Assembly (NCBI GenBank): GCA_905234735.1
Contig: CAJOJA010000010.1
Span: 1-64,000 of the forward strand
Direction of reading: 5' to 3'
DNA length: 64,000 nt
Source of the DNA: an uncultured Bacteroidaceae bacterium
GTDB lineage: Bacteria; Bacteroidota; Bacteroidia; Bacteroidales; Bacteroidaceae
Shown: positions 19,347-28,095 of the stretch, one piece after another
Position numbering within the stretch: position 1 is the first letter of the stretch
Layout of the letters: each line of letters begins with the position of its first letter
Notes under the pieces: generated by a model
Told to the model about the DNA's origin: nothing
What the model saw: only the letters and a program-made list of their open reading frames with translations
The model's database searches: none
Made by a program: the position numbers and the translations under genes

Positions 19347-20702
19347 ATGGGAGCAGAAAAAAGTATCATTGTAGCTCTGGAATTTGGCACATCAGCCATT
19401 CGAGGCATTGCCGGTAAAAGGAAATCCGACGGCACCATCCAGATTCTCGACATTGAGCAAGAAAGAGTCACCGACGCCATACAACGTGGTGTCATATACA
19501 ACATCGACAAGACGACACAAGCCATCACCAGTGTCATAGGCCGGCTGAACGAAAACCTGAACATTCATATCCAGCGAGCCTATGTAGGCATTGGCGGACA
19601 GTCGCTACACACTGTTGCCAATACGGTTTCACGCGGACTGCAAACCAAGGTGAAGATAACACCCGAATTGGTAGACAACCTCATGGACAACAACCGTGCT
19701 ACACAATACACGGATTCTCAAATTCTTGAAGTCATACCACAGGAATACATGGTGGGTAACCGCACCGTGACCGACCCCATCGGCATACAAAGCGAACAAA
19801 TCGAAGCACACTTCATGAATGTCGTTGCCAAGAACGTGCTGATTGAGAACATCAATAAATGTATGCGTATGGCTGGTATAGAAATCGCCGACCTCTCCAT
19901 ATCACCGCTGACACTGGCCGACGCACTGCTTAGCGATAGCGAAAAGCGGTCCGGATGCGCTCTGGTTGACTTCGGAGCCGGCACCACCACCGTAGCGGTA
20001 TATAATGGCAACCTACTGCGTCACTTAGCCGTCATCCCTTTGGGCGGAAATAATATTACGAACGACATTTCCACGGCCCACCAAATGGAATTTGACGAAG
20101 CCGAAGCCTTGAAGCGAAAGCACGGCGTGGCATACGTAGCCACCGAAAGCGACAACCCACAGATGCTATCCATCAGCAACGAACGTTCACTGTCGGAAAA
20201 TGACTTGCAGAACATCATCGGGGCACGCGAGGAAGAAATCATTCAGAACGTATGGCACCAGATAGAGAATGTCAGCAACAAACTGCTTTCTGGCATTATC
20301 ATCATGGGTGCTGCCGCTCAACTCAAGGATATCCCCGAGGCCATTAAGCACTATACACAGTTCCCCAAAGTGAAGTTGGCCAAGTCGCTCATCACTACCG
20401 CCGATGTAGGTGCCGGAGTGACCACGCCACAGGGAATTAGTATCGACACACTCATCGCCCTGCTCATGCACGGCGAAAGCAACTGCGTGACGGAAAACGA
20501 ACTCCAGAACGCCACTGACAACGAAGGTAAACTGCCGGAAGAAAGCATCCCAGAAAAGAAGGAAGAGGCTATCGATATGCCTACACAACCCGAAAAGCCA
20601 GCAGAAGAAATTAAACCGAAGAAGCCGAAGAAAGGATTCTTTGACCGCATCCGCAACCTGGGCAACCAGCTGGACAGCATTTTCAGGGAAGACGACGAAT
20701 AA
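19347..20702 (+). CDS. ftsA: Cell division protein FtsA
   Basis: Actin-like membrane tether for FtsZ, 451 residues. Nucleotide-fold motifs are IVALEFGTSAIRGIAG (phosphate 1), ALVDFGAGTTTVAVYNG (phosphate 2) and SGIIIMGAAAQLKDIPEAI (adenosine). The insert of the 1C subdomain type is present in place of actin subdomain 1B. After a Glu/Lys/Pro-rich linker the C-terminus KGFFDRIRNLGNQLDSIFREDDE contains an amphipathic helix that would act as membrane-targeting sequence. The longer linker is typical of Bacteroidota FtsA. Confidence 0.95.
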   Translation: MGAEKSIIVALEFGTSAIRGIAGKRKSDGTIQILDIEQERVTDAIQRGVIYNIDKTTQAITSVIGRLNENLNIHIQRAYVGIGGQSLHTVANTVSRGLQTKVKITPELVDNLMDNNRATQYTDSQILEVIPQEYMVGNRTVTDPIGIQSEQIEAHFMNVVAKNVLIENINKCMRMAGIEIADLSISPLTLADALLSDSEKRSGCALVDFGAGTTTVAVYNGNLLRHLAVIPLGGNNITNDISTAHQMEFDEAEALKRKHGVAYVATESDNPQMLSISNERSLSENDLQNIIGAREEEIIQNVWHQIENVSNKLLSGIIIMGAAAQLKDIPEAIKHYTQFPKVKLAKSLITTADVGAGVTTPQGISIDTLIALLMHGESNCVTENELQNATDNEGKLPEESIPEKKEEAIDMPTQPEKPAEEIKPKKPKKGFFDRIRNLGNQLDSIFREDDE

Positions 20703-20732
20703 ATACTAACCACGTAAATCGCAATTTAGACT

Positions 20733-22106
20733 ATGGACGAAAATAATAAGAAAATGGGATTCGAAGAAGAGGGTATCCACTTCTTACAGATAAAGCAAGT
20801 GAACAATCCCAGCATCATTAAGGTGATTGGCGTGGGAGGCGGTGGCGGAAACGCCGTTAACCACATGTTCAACGAGGGCATCCACGATGTCACGTATGTG
20901 CTCTGCAACACCGACCGAAAGGCGCTGGAAGACAGTCCCGTGCCCACCATCCTGCAACTGGGCACAGAAGGACTGGGAGCCGGAAACAAACCCGAACGCG
21001 CCAGGGCAGCAGCCATGGAGAGCAAAGAGGAAATCAACAACATGCTGAACGACGGCACCAAGATGGTGTTCATCACCGCTGGCATGGGAGGTGGCACAGG
21101 TACCGGCGCAGCCCCCATCATCGCCCAGTGTGCCAAGGAACGTGGCATCCTAACCGTGGGCATCGTCACCATCCCCTTCCGTTTCGAAGGACGCATGAAG
21201 ATTGACCAGGCCCTGGCTGGCGTAGAGGAAATAAAGAAACACGTCGATGCCCTGCTCGTTATCAACAATGAGCGCTTACGCGAAATCTATCCCGAACTGA
21301 CCGTCATCAATGCCTTTGCCCGAGCCGACGACACCCTGACCGTGGCAGCCCGCTCCATTGCCGAAATCATCACCATGCGCGGACGCATCAACCTCGACTT
21401 CCAGGACGTGAAGACAGTCCTGGAGAATGGCGGCGTCGCCCTGATGTCGACAGGATACGGCGAAGGCGAGAACCGTGTTAGCAAGGCCATCGACGAGGCT
21501 ATCAAATCGCCTCTGCTGAACAACAACGACATCTTCAACTCGAAGAAAGTTCTGCTGAACATCAACTTCAGCGATGCGGAAGAGAGTCAGCAGTTTACTA
21601 TGGAGGAGATGAACGAGGTACATAACTTCATGAGCAAGTTCTCCAAGGATGTAGAGACAAAATGGGGTATGGCTACCGACGCCTCGCTGGGTAACAAGAT
21701 AAAGATTACCCTGCTGGCAACAGGCTTCGGCTTGCAAAACGTGCCAGGCATGCAAGGCATGTTGGACAGCCGCGCCCAACAGCTTTCCGAGGAAGACCGC
21801 GAAGCTCAGGAACGTCGCGATACACTGCTCGAACAGTACTACAATGACGGCGACAAACTTCCCTTGCGCCGACGCCGCCACATCTTCATCTTCGCTCCAT
21901 CAGAACTGGACAACGAGGACATCATCGCCCGTGTAGAAGAAACACCGACTTACCGCCGCTCGAAGGATGAATTGGCACAAATCCGCAACATGGGTAACAC
22001 TGAAAACGAGACTCCCGCCGAACAGGCACCTGTCACTACGGCTGCCAGTGAACCACAGACGGAAATATCCTTCTCAGGCTTTGAGTTGGGAAACGAAGAT
22101 GATTAA
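20733..22106 (+). CDS. ftsZ: Cell division GTPase FtsZ
   Basis: Tubulin-like GTPase of 457 residues that forms the Z ring. N-terminal GVGGGGGNAVNHM, tubulin signature GGGTGTG at 119-125, and the catalytic-loop region NLDFQDVKTVL. The globular part ends near 345; a divergent linker (about 346-440) and a short conserved-looking tail (ISFSGFELGNEDD) follow. Its last 4 bp overlap the 3' end of recO on the other strand. Confidence 0.96.
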   Translation: MDENNKKMGFEEEGIHFLQIKQVNNPSIIKVIGVGGGGGNAVNHMFNEGIHDVTYVLCNTDRKALEDSPVPTILQLGTEGLGAGNKPERARAAAMESKEEINNMLNDGTKMVFITAGMGGGTGTGAAPIIAQCAKERGILTVGIVTIPFRFEGRMKIDQALAGVEEIKKHVDALLVINNERLREIYPELTVINAFARADDTLTVAARSIAEIITMRGRINLDFQDVKTVLENGGVALMSTGYGEGENRVSKAIDEAIKSPLLNNNDIFNSKKVLLNINFSDAEESQQFTMEEMNEVHNFMSKFSKDVETKWGMATDASLGNKIKITLLATGFGLQNVPGMQGMLDSRAQQLSEEDREAQERRDTLLEQYYNDGDKLPLRRRRHIFIFAPSELDNEDIIARVEETPTYRRSKDELAQIRNMGNTENETPAEQAPVTTAASEPQTEISFSGFELGNEDD

Positions 22107-22768
22107 CTAAGAACATCGCGCAGGATGGCCATCGACTTGAGTTCCGGAAAGTGGGGCACATGCAGTCGATAGTAATCATTCAGCACCTGCATCAGACGTT
22201 GACGCTGCTCCCGCGTAAAACGGAATAGGTGCATCGTTGGAAAATCCATGCGCAACATCAGGGGCACAAGAGTGTCTTCGCCCTGGCGGAGAACCCCTTG
22301 TGCCTCTTCTGTATCTGGCCAGATGCCGAGGAAGCGCGACAGACGGATGAGGAACGTCAGTGGGAAATTGGCAAAACCCTCGCTCCGATTGTCGAGCCAA
22401 AGCAGCGAGCTCTCCAGATACGCATAAAGCTCAGGATTTGTCTGTTCCTCCCGAAGACAATAATATAGGAACTCTGACAGGAAAAGCGCTATTGTCTGTT
22501 TCATTGGATGGTAAGGCAGGGACTGATACGGCTCATCTACCCTGACATCGACCAATCGCTGCAACTGAGCAGACTCATTATAGTCCATATTCACCTCCAA
22601 TAGACTCATCGGCGACAATAGCACATGCTGCATCACCGACCGACGTGTCCGCGGCAACCGCACCATGAAGCTCACCGCCCCACGCGCCTCCGTAAACATC
22701 GTGACGATGACTTTCGAATCCGTATACCGCAACGTGTGCAGCACTATTCCACGTGTTTTTTCCAGCAT
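22103..22768 (-). CDS. recO: DNA repair protein RecO
   Basis: RecFOR recombination mediator of 221 residues that loads RecA at gaps. The ATG at 22766-22768 (MLEKTRGIVLHTLRYTDSKVIV) matches the family start; an upstream in-frame ATG at 22798 would only add ten residues. N-terminal OB-fold (TRGIVLHTLRY...VSFMVRLPR) and helical C-terminal domain. The Cys zinc motif found in some RecO proteins is absent, which is common in Bacteroidota. Convergent with ftsZ, overlapping by 4 bp. Confidence 0.88.
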   Translation of the reverse strand: MLEKTRGIVLHTLRYTDSKVIVTMFTEARGAVSFMVRLPRTRRSVMQHVLLSPMSLLEVNMDYNESAQLQRLVDVRVDEPYQSLPYHPMKQTIALFLSEFLYYCLREEQTNPELYAYLESSLLWLDNRSEGFANFPLTFLIRLSRFLGIWPDTEEAQGVLRQGEDTLVPLMLRMDFPTMHLFRFTREQRQRLMQVLNDYYRLHVPHFPELKSMAILRDVLS

Positions 22769-22840
22769 ATCTGATACGAAATTACATCTTTTTTTCAATT
22801 CTTTCCTATATTATCACCGATATTATTAAAAAATATCGTA

Positions 22841-22848
22841 ATTTTGTG
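22841..22848 (+). promoter_or_regulatory. Candidate -7 box for the CotH-dockerin gene
   Basis: TAATTTTG, matching TAnnTTTG, lies 19 nt before the start codon. No TTTG is seen 19-21 nt upstream, so only the -7 half is supported. Confidence 0.4.
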
Positions 22849-22867
22849 CCGCTTTATTATCAATAGC

Positions 22868-25855
22868 ATGAAAAAACGTTTTTTTATTTCCCTATCGCTC
22901 CTCTTAATTTGCGCTCTGAACGCTTGGAGTAAGCCACAATTCCAAAAAGGAAAGAAATATCAAATTGTATGTGAACAATATATAAACGGTTGCACTTCCA
23001 TCGGCAGCGCCCATGGTAAAGAAACTCCTGTTTATTATTTAGAGAACAGCGCCTCAAGTGAAGACTGTTATTGGTACATCACCGAGGAAGAAACCGGCTA
23101 CTATTCTATACGTAATGCCAGTACCGGGCAGTACATTACCTACACTGGAATTCGCAGCGACGGAGCGGGAAATGGCAACGACATACGCTATGTGGGCACA
23201 ACTACTTATTTCGACGAGGACGACGCATACAAATCATTTTGGACATTCTCTGTCTACTCGGGCAACTATTTTTCCATCCGGAACGCATCAAATACCAATC
23301 ACATTTGGGATGTACGTGTATCACCAAGTTTTGTCGTTGGGACTTATTCAAACGAAAATTCCCCCAATATTAACCAGCGATTCTGCTTCTATGATGAAAA
23401 TGGCGACCTTGTGGAGAACGTGGAAGAAGTAATTCCAGACCCAGAATTGGGTTACAACGTATCCTCGTGGCTTGTGGCCAACACAAATAGCGATTCGAAG
23501 AAATGGGAAAACAATGGTTGGTCCTACCACGAGGGCGGCTACTACAACAATGGTGACGCATCGGTGGTCAGTCCCTTCTACGAGAATTGGCATCCTAGTT
23601 CATGGGGACCACTTAGCGATTGCTCGCTTACGCAGACGTTAGAACATCTCCCCGCTGGAGACTATATCCTACAGGCAGACATGATAGCCGTACGGCAAGC
23701 CGATAATTGGTATGGTCAGCAAATGGGGACGGGAGTTACTCTATTTGCTGGCAATCAGGAAACGGGTGTCAGCACCTACAATAAGGAGCCCAGGCGTTAC
23801 ACCATCAACTTCACCATCGGCAATGAAGGTTCTGTGACCCTCGGCGTACGAGTTGAAAACACTAATGCCAACTGGATAGCCATTGACAATATAGTAATCT
23901 ATTACAACGGTACGGAGCAAGAACTCATGGATGGTGAAAAGGCTAAGATACGGGCCGATTTATTGGAGCGTATGAGCGCAAGTGAAATAGAGGAAATGCT
24001 AGCTACCGCAGGTTCTACTTTCCAAGAGTTGGAGGACTTGCGTACATCCATCTTGAATATGCCCGAACCCGACCCACTCTCCCGTTGTGCAAAAGACATC
24101 ACCATCAAAGGGCGCACCCTGACTTATGTAGAGTCACTTAATTTGTATCTGTGCTCCATTAGCGCGAAACATTTTGGTACCGACTTCACCGACGTTGTCA
24201 GCTACACACCAAACGAAGGATACGGAGATATGGTTATCGATGGCACGCCCGTTGCCAGTGGCAGCAACCACACTTTCTCCAATGTATCAGCAGGGGATAC
24301 CTACATCATCAGTTTCAGCAACGGCAGCGAGACCATAGAGATGCCGATAACCTTCACCTCATTGCCTGTTGTGCAACTCACAGGCGAATTCAGCAACTCG
24401 TATAGCGAAGGCTATATCAGAGTCGCCCAACCCAACAAGCAGAAAGCCGAATTGCTGAACATGAAGGCCAAGTGGCGCGGGGGTATCACCAATAGCAGCG
24501 GGAAAAACAAGCGTAACTACCACGTCAAACTGCTCGACGAAAATGGGGAGAAACTGGAGAAGCGCTATTTCGACCTGCGCAAGGACAACTCGTGGATTCT
24601 GGAATCGTGCCAGGTGGATATGAGCCGCATCCGCAACCGTGTACTCACCGACCTCTGGAACGACTACTGCACGAAACCTTACTACTTCGACCAAGAACCT
24701 GAGGCCCTAACCGGCACGCGTGGAGAGTTTGTCGAACTTATCCTCAACAACGAGTATCGAGGCATCTACTGCATGACGGAAAACATGGACCGCAAGCAGA
24801 TGAAACTGAAGAAGTACGACGAGGAGACGGGCGAAGTGCACGGACAGTTGTGGAAGTCGAAGGACTGGTGCTACGCCACATTCATGGGAACCATACCTGA
24901 TCATGGAGGAGGCAGTTATTCACCCAAAGATTATCTTTCTATTCCCGATAATAACAGTGAAATGTGGGATCACTACGAGGTGAAGTACCCCGACTTCGAC
25001 GACGTGATGCCCACGGACTGGTCTACACTTTATGATGCTGTAAATTTCGTCTGTTACTCTTCCGACGAAGAATTCAAAGCCCACATTGGCGAATATTTCG
25101 ACCTGCCCGTGGTCATCGACTACTACATCCTCATGGAGACTATCCTCAGCACCGACAACCACGGCAAGAACATGTTCTTCGGTGTCTACGACAAACAGGT
25201 GGACAAGAAAATCACCTTCAGCGTATGGGACATGGATGCCACCAGTGGCCAGCGCTGGAGCGATCAATACTATCACCAAAATTTCCTCGGCCCCGAACAG
25301 GACTATGCCACCTTCATCGATCAGTACGAACATGGCGATTACAACCTCTTCAAGCGCCTACGCGAAACGGATGCCGAGAACTTCAACCTGAAGGTGCGCA
25401 AGCGCTACCGCGACCTCCGTCAGGACAATCTCGCCACCGACAGCATTCTGCGTCGCTTCGAGAACTATTTCAAGGCATTCAAGACCGCAGGAGCCGACCA
25501 ACGCGAATCCAACCGGTGGAGCGGAGACAGTGACGTGTATTGGCAAACACTCAATTTCTACGACGAGTACGACAAAGAAGACATGGACATCGAGTACAAC
25601 TACATCGCCAACTGGTTCACGCGACGCATGAAATATCTCGACACCACGCGCTTCGACCTGGCCAATCTGCCCCCCAGCGGAGATGCTAACGGGGATGGAG
25701 CGGTCACCATTGCCGATGTCACAGCCATCGTCAACTACATTCTTGGAAAGCCCATGACTGGCACATTCAGCGAAATCTTTGCCGACATAAACGGTGACGG
25801 ACGTATCACCATTGCCGATGTCACAGCAACCGTCAACCTGATACTCGGAAAATGA
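22868..25855 (+). CDS. Secreted CotH-kinase-family protein with C-terminal dockerin
   Basis: Exported modular protein of 995 residues. The start is at 22868 (MKKRFFISLSLLLICALNAWS), which gives a signal peptide; an in-frame ATG at 22844 adds eight residues. Order: ricin/beta-trefoil-like module (about 25-185, with YYSIRNASTGQYI and YFSIRNASNTNHIW), a carbohydrate-binding-like beta module (about 195-350), a short helical linker, and a CotH-like region (about 500-930). In the last, GEFVELILNNEYRGIYCMTE, DNHGKNMFFGVYD and WDMDATSGQRW fit CotH, an atypical protein-kinase fold known from spore coats and from anaerobe secretomes. Two dockerin-type Ca-binding repeats end the protein (about 938-995): GDANGDGAVTIADVTAIVN and ADINGDGRITIADVTATVN, each followed by ILGK. 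The next gene encodes a cohesin-like protein. The substrate is unknown. Confidence 0.85.
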   Translation: MKKRFFISLSLLLICALNAWSKPQFQKGKKYQIVCEQYINGCTSIGSAHGKETPVYYLENSASSEDCYWYITEEETGYYSIRNASTGQYITYTGIRSDGAGNGNDIRYVGTTTYFDEDDAYKSFWTFSVYSGNYFSIRNASNTNHIWDVRVSPSFVVGTYSNENSPNINQRFCFYDENGDLVENVEEVIPDPELGYNVSSWLVANTNSDSKKWENNGWSYHEGGYYNNGDASVVSPFYENWHPSSWGPLSDCSLTQTLEHLPAGDYILQADMIAVRQADNWYGQQMGTGVTLFAGNQETGVSTYNKEPRRYTINFTIGNEGSVTLGVRVENTNANWIAIDNIVIYYNGTEQELMDGEKAKIRADLLERMSASEIEEMLATAGSTFQELEDLRTSILNMPEPDPLSRCAKDITIKGRTLTYVESLNLYLCSISAKHFGTDFTDVVSYTPNEGYGDMVIDGTPVASGSNHTFSNVSAGDTYIISFSNGSETIEMPITFTSLPVVQLTGEFSNSYSEGYIRVAQPNKQKAELLNMKAKWRGGITNSSGKNKRNYHVKLLDENGEKLEKRYFDLRKDNSWILESCQVDMSRIRNRVLTDLWNDYCTKPYYFDQEPEALTGTRGEFVELILNNEYRGIYCMTENMDRKQMKLKKYDEETGEVHGQLWKSKDWCYATFMGTIPDHGGGSYSPKDYLSIPDNNSEMWDHYEVKYPDFDDVMPTDWSTLYDAVNFVCYSSDEEFKAHIGEYFDLPVVIDYYILMETILSTDNHGKNMFFGVYDKQVDKKITFSVWDMDATSGQRWSDQYYHQNFLGPEQDYATFIDQYEHGDYNLFKRLRETDAENFNLKVRKRYRDLRQDNLATDSILRRFENYFKAFKTAGADQRESNRWSGDSDVYWQTLNFYDEYDKEDMDIEYNYIANWFTRRMKYLDTTRFDLANLPPSGDANGDGAVTIADVTAIVNYILGKPMTGTFSEIFADINGDGRITIADVTATVNLILGK

Positions 25856-25939
25856 CCAGTTTGCCAAGCAAATATTATTAAAATAATATCCAACTGAAAT
25901 AAAAACCATAAAAAATTATTCTATTCCGTACTTTTTCAC

Positions 25940-25947
25940 TACCTTTG
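25940..25947 (+). promoter_or_regulatory. Candidate -7 box for the cohesin-like gene
   Basis: TACCTTTG, matching TAnnTTTG, with TTAT instead of TTTG at 20-nt spacing (25916-25919). It lies about 54 nt before the start codon and implies that the cohesin-like gene can be transcribed separately from the CotH gene. Confidence 0.5.
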
Positions 25948-26000
25948 CCCCAAAGGGACTATAAAAACGAATTAATAACTACTTAAATAATTAAAAAAAC

Positions 26001-27278
26001 ATGAAAAAACTATTACTTTCTCTAATCGCATTGCTGGGTATCACCACATATGCTGTGGCACAAGTAACAGAAACAGATCGTAGCACATACAACGATGTCA
26101 TGTATGTACAAAGTGCAGAAATCCTCAAGGGTTCTGCTGTGGACATAACCATTAATGCTAAGGCACATCAGAACTTCACCGCCTTTGAACTTAGCCTAGT
26201 GCTTCCTGCAGGAGCTACTGTAAAAGATTTGAACGGAATTGAGCAAAGCCGTAAACAATATGTCGAAACAAAAGGTAGTGACGTCTATGAATTCAACAAA
26301 ATGGAGGATGGCTCTTACAAAATTGTCGGTACAGCTACATGCGACAGAGGCTTTAGATCTGGCGATGCCGCCCTCGGCTATATCACGATTAATGTTTCGG
26401 GATTAGAAGACGGTGAATACCCATTCATTGTTAAGAATGTTACGTTCAGTGGCTTCATGAATCCAGAAACCGGTGCAGCCACAGGCGAAGCCGATGTGAC
26501 CGTTGCTGCTGAAATTACCACAAAAGTGGAAATAACAAGTTTTGTAACACTCGATGAAGAATCGACTGCGGCTCCCAGTGCATTAAATGATGTAAACGTT
26601 AAAGTTAAGCGTACTATCAACAAGGATGAGTGGAGTACAATTTGCTTGCCCTTTGCTATGACTGAGGCACAGGTAAAGAACGCGTTTGGCAATGATGTGA
26701 AGTTGGGCGACTTCAAGGGTTGCGAAACAACTACGGATGACGAAGAAAATATTGTAGGCATCAATGTTAAATTCGATGCTGCCACAGAAATTGAAGCCAA
26801 CCACCCATACATTATCAAGACCACCAAACCCGTAAGCGAATTCATTGTTGAAAATGTGAACATCGCACCAGAAAGTGAACCTTCAGTTGATTGCGACGAA
26901 GTGGGAGTCAAAGTGGGCAAGATAATGGTTTATTCTTATAATAGTTTCAAGGGTACGTATGTCGCCAACACAGAAGTTCCCAACTTATGTCTATTCTTAA
27001 ATAACAACAAATTCTGGTATTCTACTGGCAAGACAAAAATGCAAGCATATCGTGGTTACTTTGACTTCTATGATATTATTACAGAAGCTGAAGACACATA
27101 TTCCGAAGCTAAAGTATACATCAACTTTGGCGGTGAAACCACATACATTAACACTCTTCCATTTAAGAATAATGGCAATGCCAACATCTTTAGCATTGAT
27201 GGCAAGAAGATGGGTAACGACATGAACAAGTTGAATCGTGGCATTTACATCCAGAATAGCAGAAAGGTAGTGAAGTAA
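26001..27278 (+). CDS. Secreted cohesin-like surface protein with C-terminal sorting-like tail
   Basis: Exported protein of 425 residues; signal peptide MKKLLLSLIALLGITTYAVAQ. The first mature domain (about 35-165) reads like the cohesin/CBM beta-sandwich: AEILKGSAVDITINAKAHQN, FTAFELSLVLPAGATVKDL, a hydrophobic strand ALGYITINVSGLEDGEYPFIV, and VTFSGF at its end. The second region (about 195-370), with DEWSTICLPFAM, HPYIIKTTKPVSEFIVENV and MQAYRGYFDF, is a beta-rich module common in Prevotella/Bacteroides surface proteins. The last about 30 residues, NIFSIDGKKMGNDMNKLNRG then IYIQNSRKVVK, fit the short C-terminal motif found on many Prevotella secreted proteins and possibly used by T9SS. The cohesin call is by eye and unproven. 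The DNA is more A/T-rich than the CotH gene. Confidence 0.7.
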   Translation: MKKLLLSLIALLGITTYAVAQVTETDRSTYNDVMYVQSAEILKGSAVDITINAKAHQNFTAFELSLVLPAGATVKDLNGIEQSRKQYVETKGSDVYEFNKMEDGSYKIVGTATCDRGFRSGDAALGYITINVSGLEDGEYPFIVKNVTFSGFMNPETGAATGEADVTVAAEITTKVEITSFVTLDEESTAAPSALNDVNVKVKRTINKDEWSTICLPFAMTEAQVKNAFGNDVKLGDFKGCETTTDDEENIVGINVKFDAATEIEANHPYIIKTTKPVSEFIVENVNIAPESEPSVDCDEVGVKVGKIMVYSYNSFKGTYVANTEVPNLCLFLNNNKFWYSTGKTKMQAYRGYFDFYDIITEAEDTYSEAKVYINFGGETTYINTLPFKNNGNANIFSIDGKKMGNDMNKLNRGIYIQNSRKVVK

Positions 27279-27329
27279 CCAACTATAGAGAGTAAAGAAC
27301 ATAGAATAGACAAATAAAACGATACGATT

Positions 27330-27509
27330 ATGAAAAAGACATATTTGAGCCCCTATACTGAACTCTCCCAAATGTTGGAAGAGGAGATTTTGACCACAAG
27401 TAATTCCATTACATCAAGCGGCCTCGACGGAACCATCACGTATGGTGGTGTGGATGACGATGGATTGCTGAATCCCAGTGTGAAGGAAGAACTATTGGGG
27501 GATTTCTAA
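27330..27509 (+). CDS. 59-residue peptide, MKKTY-type small Bacteroidota protein
   Basis: Small open frame 51 bp after the cohesin-like gene, same strand, ATG at 27330 and TAA at 27507-27509. It begins MKKTYLSPYTELSQMLEEE, continues with a Ser/Thr/Gly-rich stretch (TTSNSITSSGLDGTITYGG) and ends in an acidic tail (VDDDGLLNP...KEELLGDF). Short proteins beginning MKKxYxxP with an acidic or Gly-rich C-terminus recur in Prevotella and Bacteroides genomes and are usually unannotated; no function is established. No signal peptide or TM helix. Reading frame, start context and position beside a secreted-protein gene support it as real. Confidence 0.6.
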   Translation: MKKTYLSPYTELSQMLEEEILTTSNSITSSGLDGTITYGGVDDDGLLNPSVKEELLGDF

Positions 27510-27556
27510 CCTATAGTTTTTGACCATATAACCCCAAAAACGAGGTTAAATATCGC

Positions 27557-27622
27557 AAATTACAACTTTTCCTGCAATTTCTTTCCAAAATCTTTGGTCA
27601 GTTAGCGGAAAAGTTGTAATTT
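27557..27622. repeat. 16-bp inverted repeat overlapping the tRNA-Glu/rpsT promoter
   Basis: Arms 27557-27572 (AAATTACAACTTTTCC) and 27607-27622 are exact reverse complements with a 34-nt gap. The right arm covers most of the -7 box TAATTTTG of the promoter that follows. It is placed like an operator or attenuator element. Confidence 0.7.
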
Positions 27623-27624
27623 TG
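27593..27624 (+). promoter_or_regulatory. Consensus promoter for tRNA-Glu and rpsT
   Basis: TTTG (27593-27596), 20-nt spacer, TAATTTTG (27617-27624): exact Bacteroidota consensus. The tRNA begins 57 nt further on. Confidence 0.8.
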
Positions 27625-27681
27625 CACCCGCAATCGTGACAACCATGTCCGAATGCAGCGACGAAACAGGTCGCAAGGGCT

Positions 27682-27753
27682 GGTCCCTTCGTCTATCGGT
27701 TAGGACGAGAGATTTTCATTCTCTAAAGAGGAGTTCGACTCTCCTAGGGACTA
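27682..27753 (+). tRNA. tRNA-Glu (anticodon TTC)
   Basis: 72-nt cloverleaf without encoded CCA. Acceptor GGTCCCT pairs with AGGGACT (first pair G-U), D arm GTCT/GGAC, anticodon stem AGAGA/TCTCT with loop TTTTCAT giving anticodon TTC, four-nt variable loop, T arm AGGAG-TTCGACT-CTCCT, discriminator A. It decodes GAA/GAG. It is 36 bp upstream of rpsT and shares its promoter. Confidence 0.95.
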
Positions 27754-27761
27754 CAAAGGAA

Positions 27762-27789
27762 AGTAAAAAAGTAAAAAGTAAAAAGTAAA
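27762..27789 (+). repeat. 7-nt tandem repeat in the rpsT leader
   Basis: Four imperfect copies of GTAAAAA run from the tRNA-Glu 3' flank to the rpsT ATG. No Shine-Dalgarno is seen, so this A-rich repeat is the immediate translation-initiation context. Confidence 0.65.
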
Positions 27790-28026
27790 ATGGCAAACCA
27801 CAAATCATCTCTCAAGAGAATCCGTCAGGAGCAGAAGAGAAGACTGCACAACAGATACTACGCTAAGACCATGCGTAATGCTGTTACCGACAAGGCTGCC
27901 GCTTTGGAGATGTACCCCAACGTACAGAAGATTCTGGATAAGCTGGCCAAGGTAAACATCATCCACAAGAACAAAGCTTCTAACCTGAAGTCGAAGCTCG
28001 CTCGCTACATTGCCAAGCTGAGCTAA
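27790..28026 (+). CDS. rpsT: 30S ribosomal protein S20
   Basis: Small basic ribosomal protein of 78 residues that binds 16S rRNA. It starts [21 protein letters not shown], the standard S20 opening, and has the usual three-helix character with Lys/Arg-rich content and length slightly below the 87 residues of E. coli. It is co-transcribed with tRNA-Glu. A strong terminator follows. Confidence 0.96.
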   Translation: MANHKSSLKRIRQEQKRRLHNRYYAKTMRNAVTDKAAALEMYPNVQKILDKLAKVNIIHKNKASNLKSKLARYIAKLS

Positions 28027-28050
28027 TACCATTGGACGACGGAGATCCAT

Positions 28051-28084
28051 AGCGGCCATCCCACATCGGGGTGGCCGCTTTTTT
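28051..28084 (+). terminator. Rho-independent terminator after rpsT
   Basis: 12-bp stem (28051-28062 with 28068-28079, one G-U pair), 5-nt loop and a six-T run at 28079-28084. Confidence 0.9.
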
Positions 28085-28095
28085 GTGCATGATTA

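Noticed and set aside
27341..27509. Considered a lantibiotic or RiPP precursor for the 59-residue frame
   Set aside because: No Cys, no double-Gly leader and no modification enzyme nearby; called only a small protein of unknown role.
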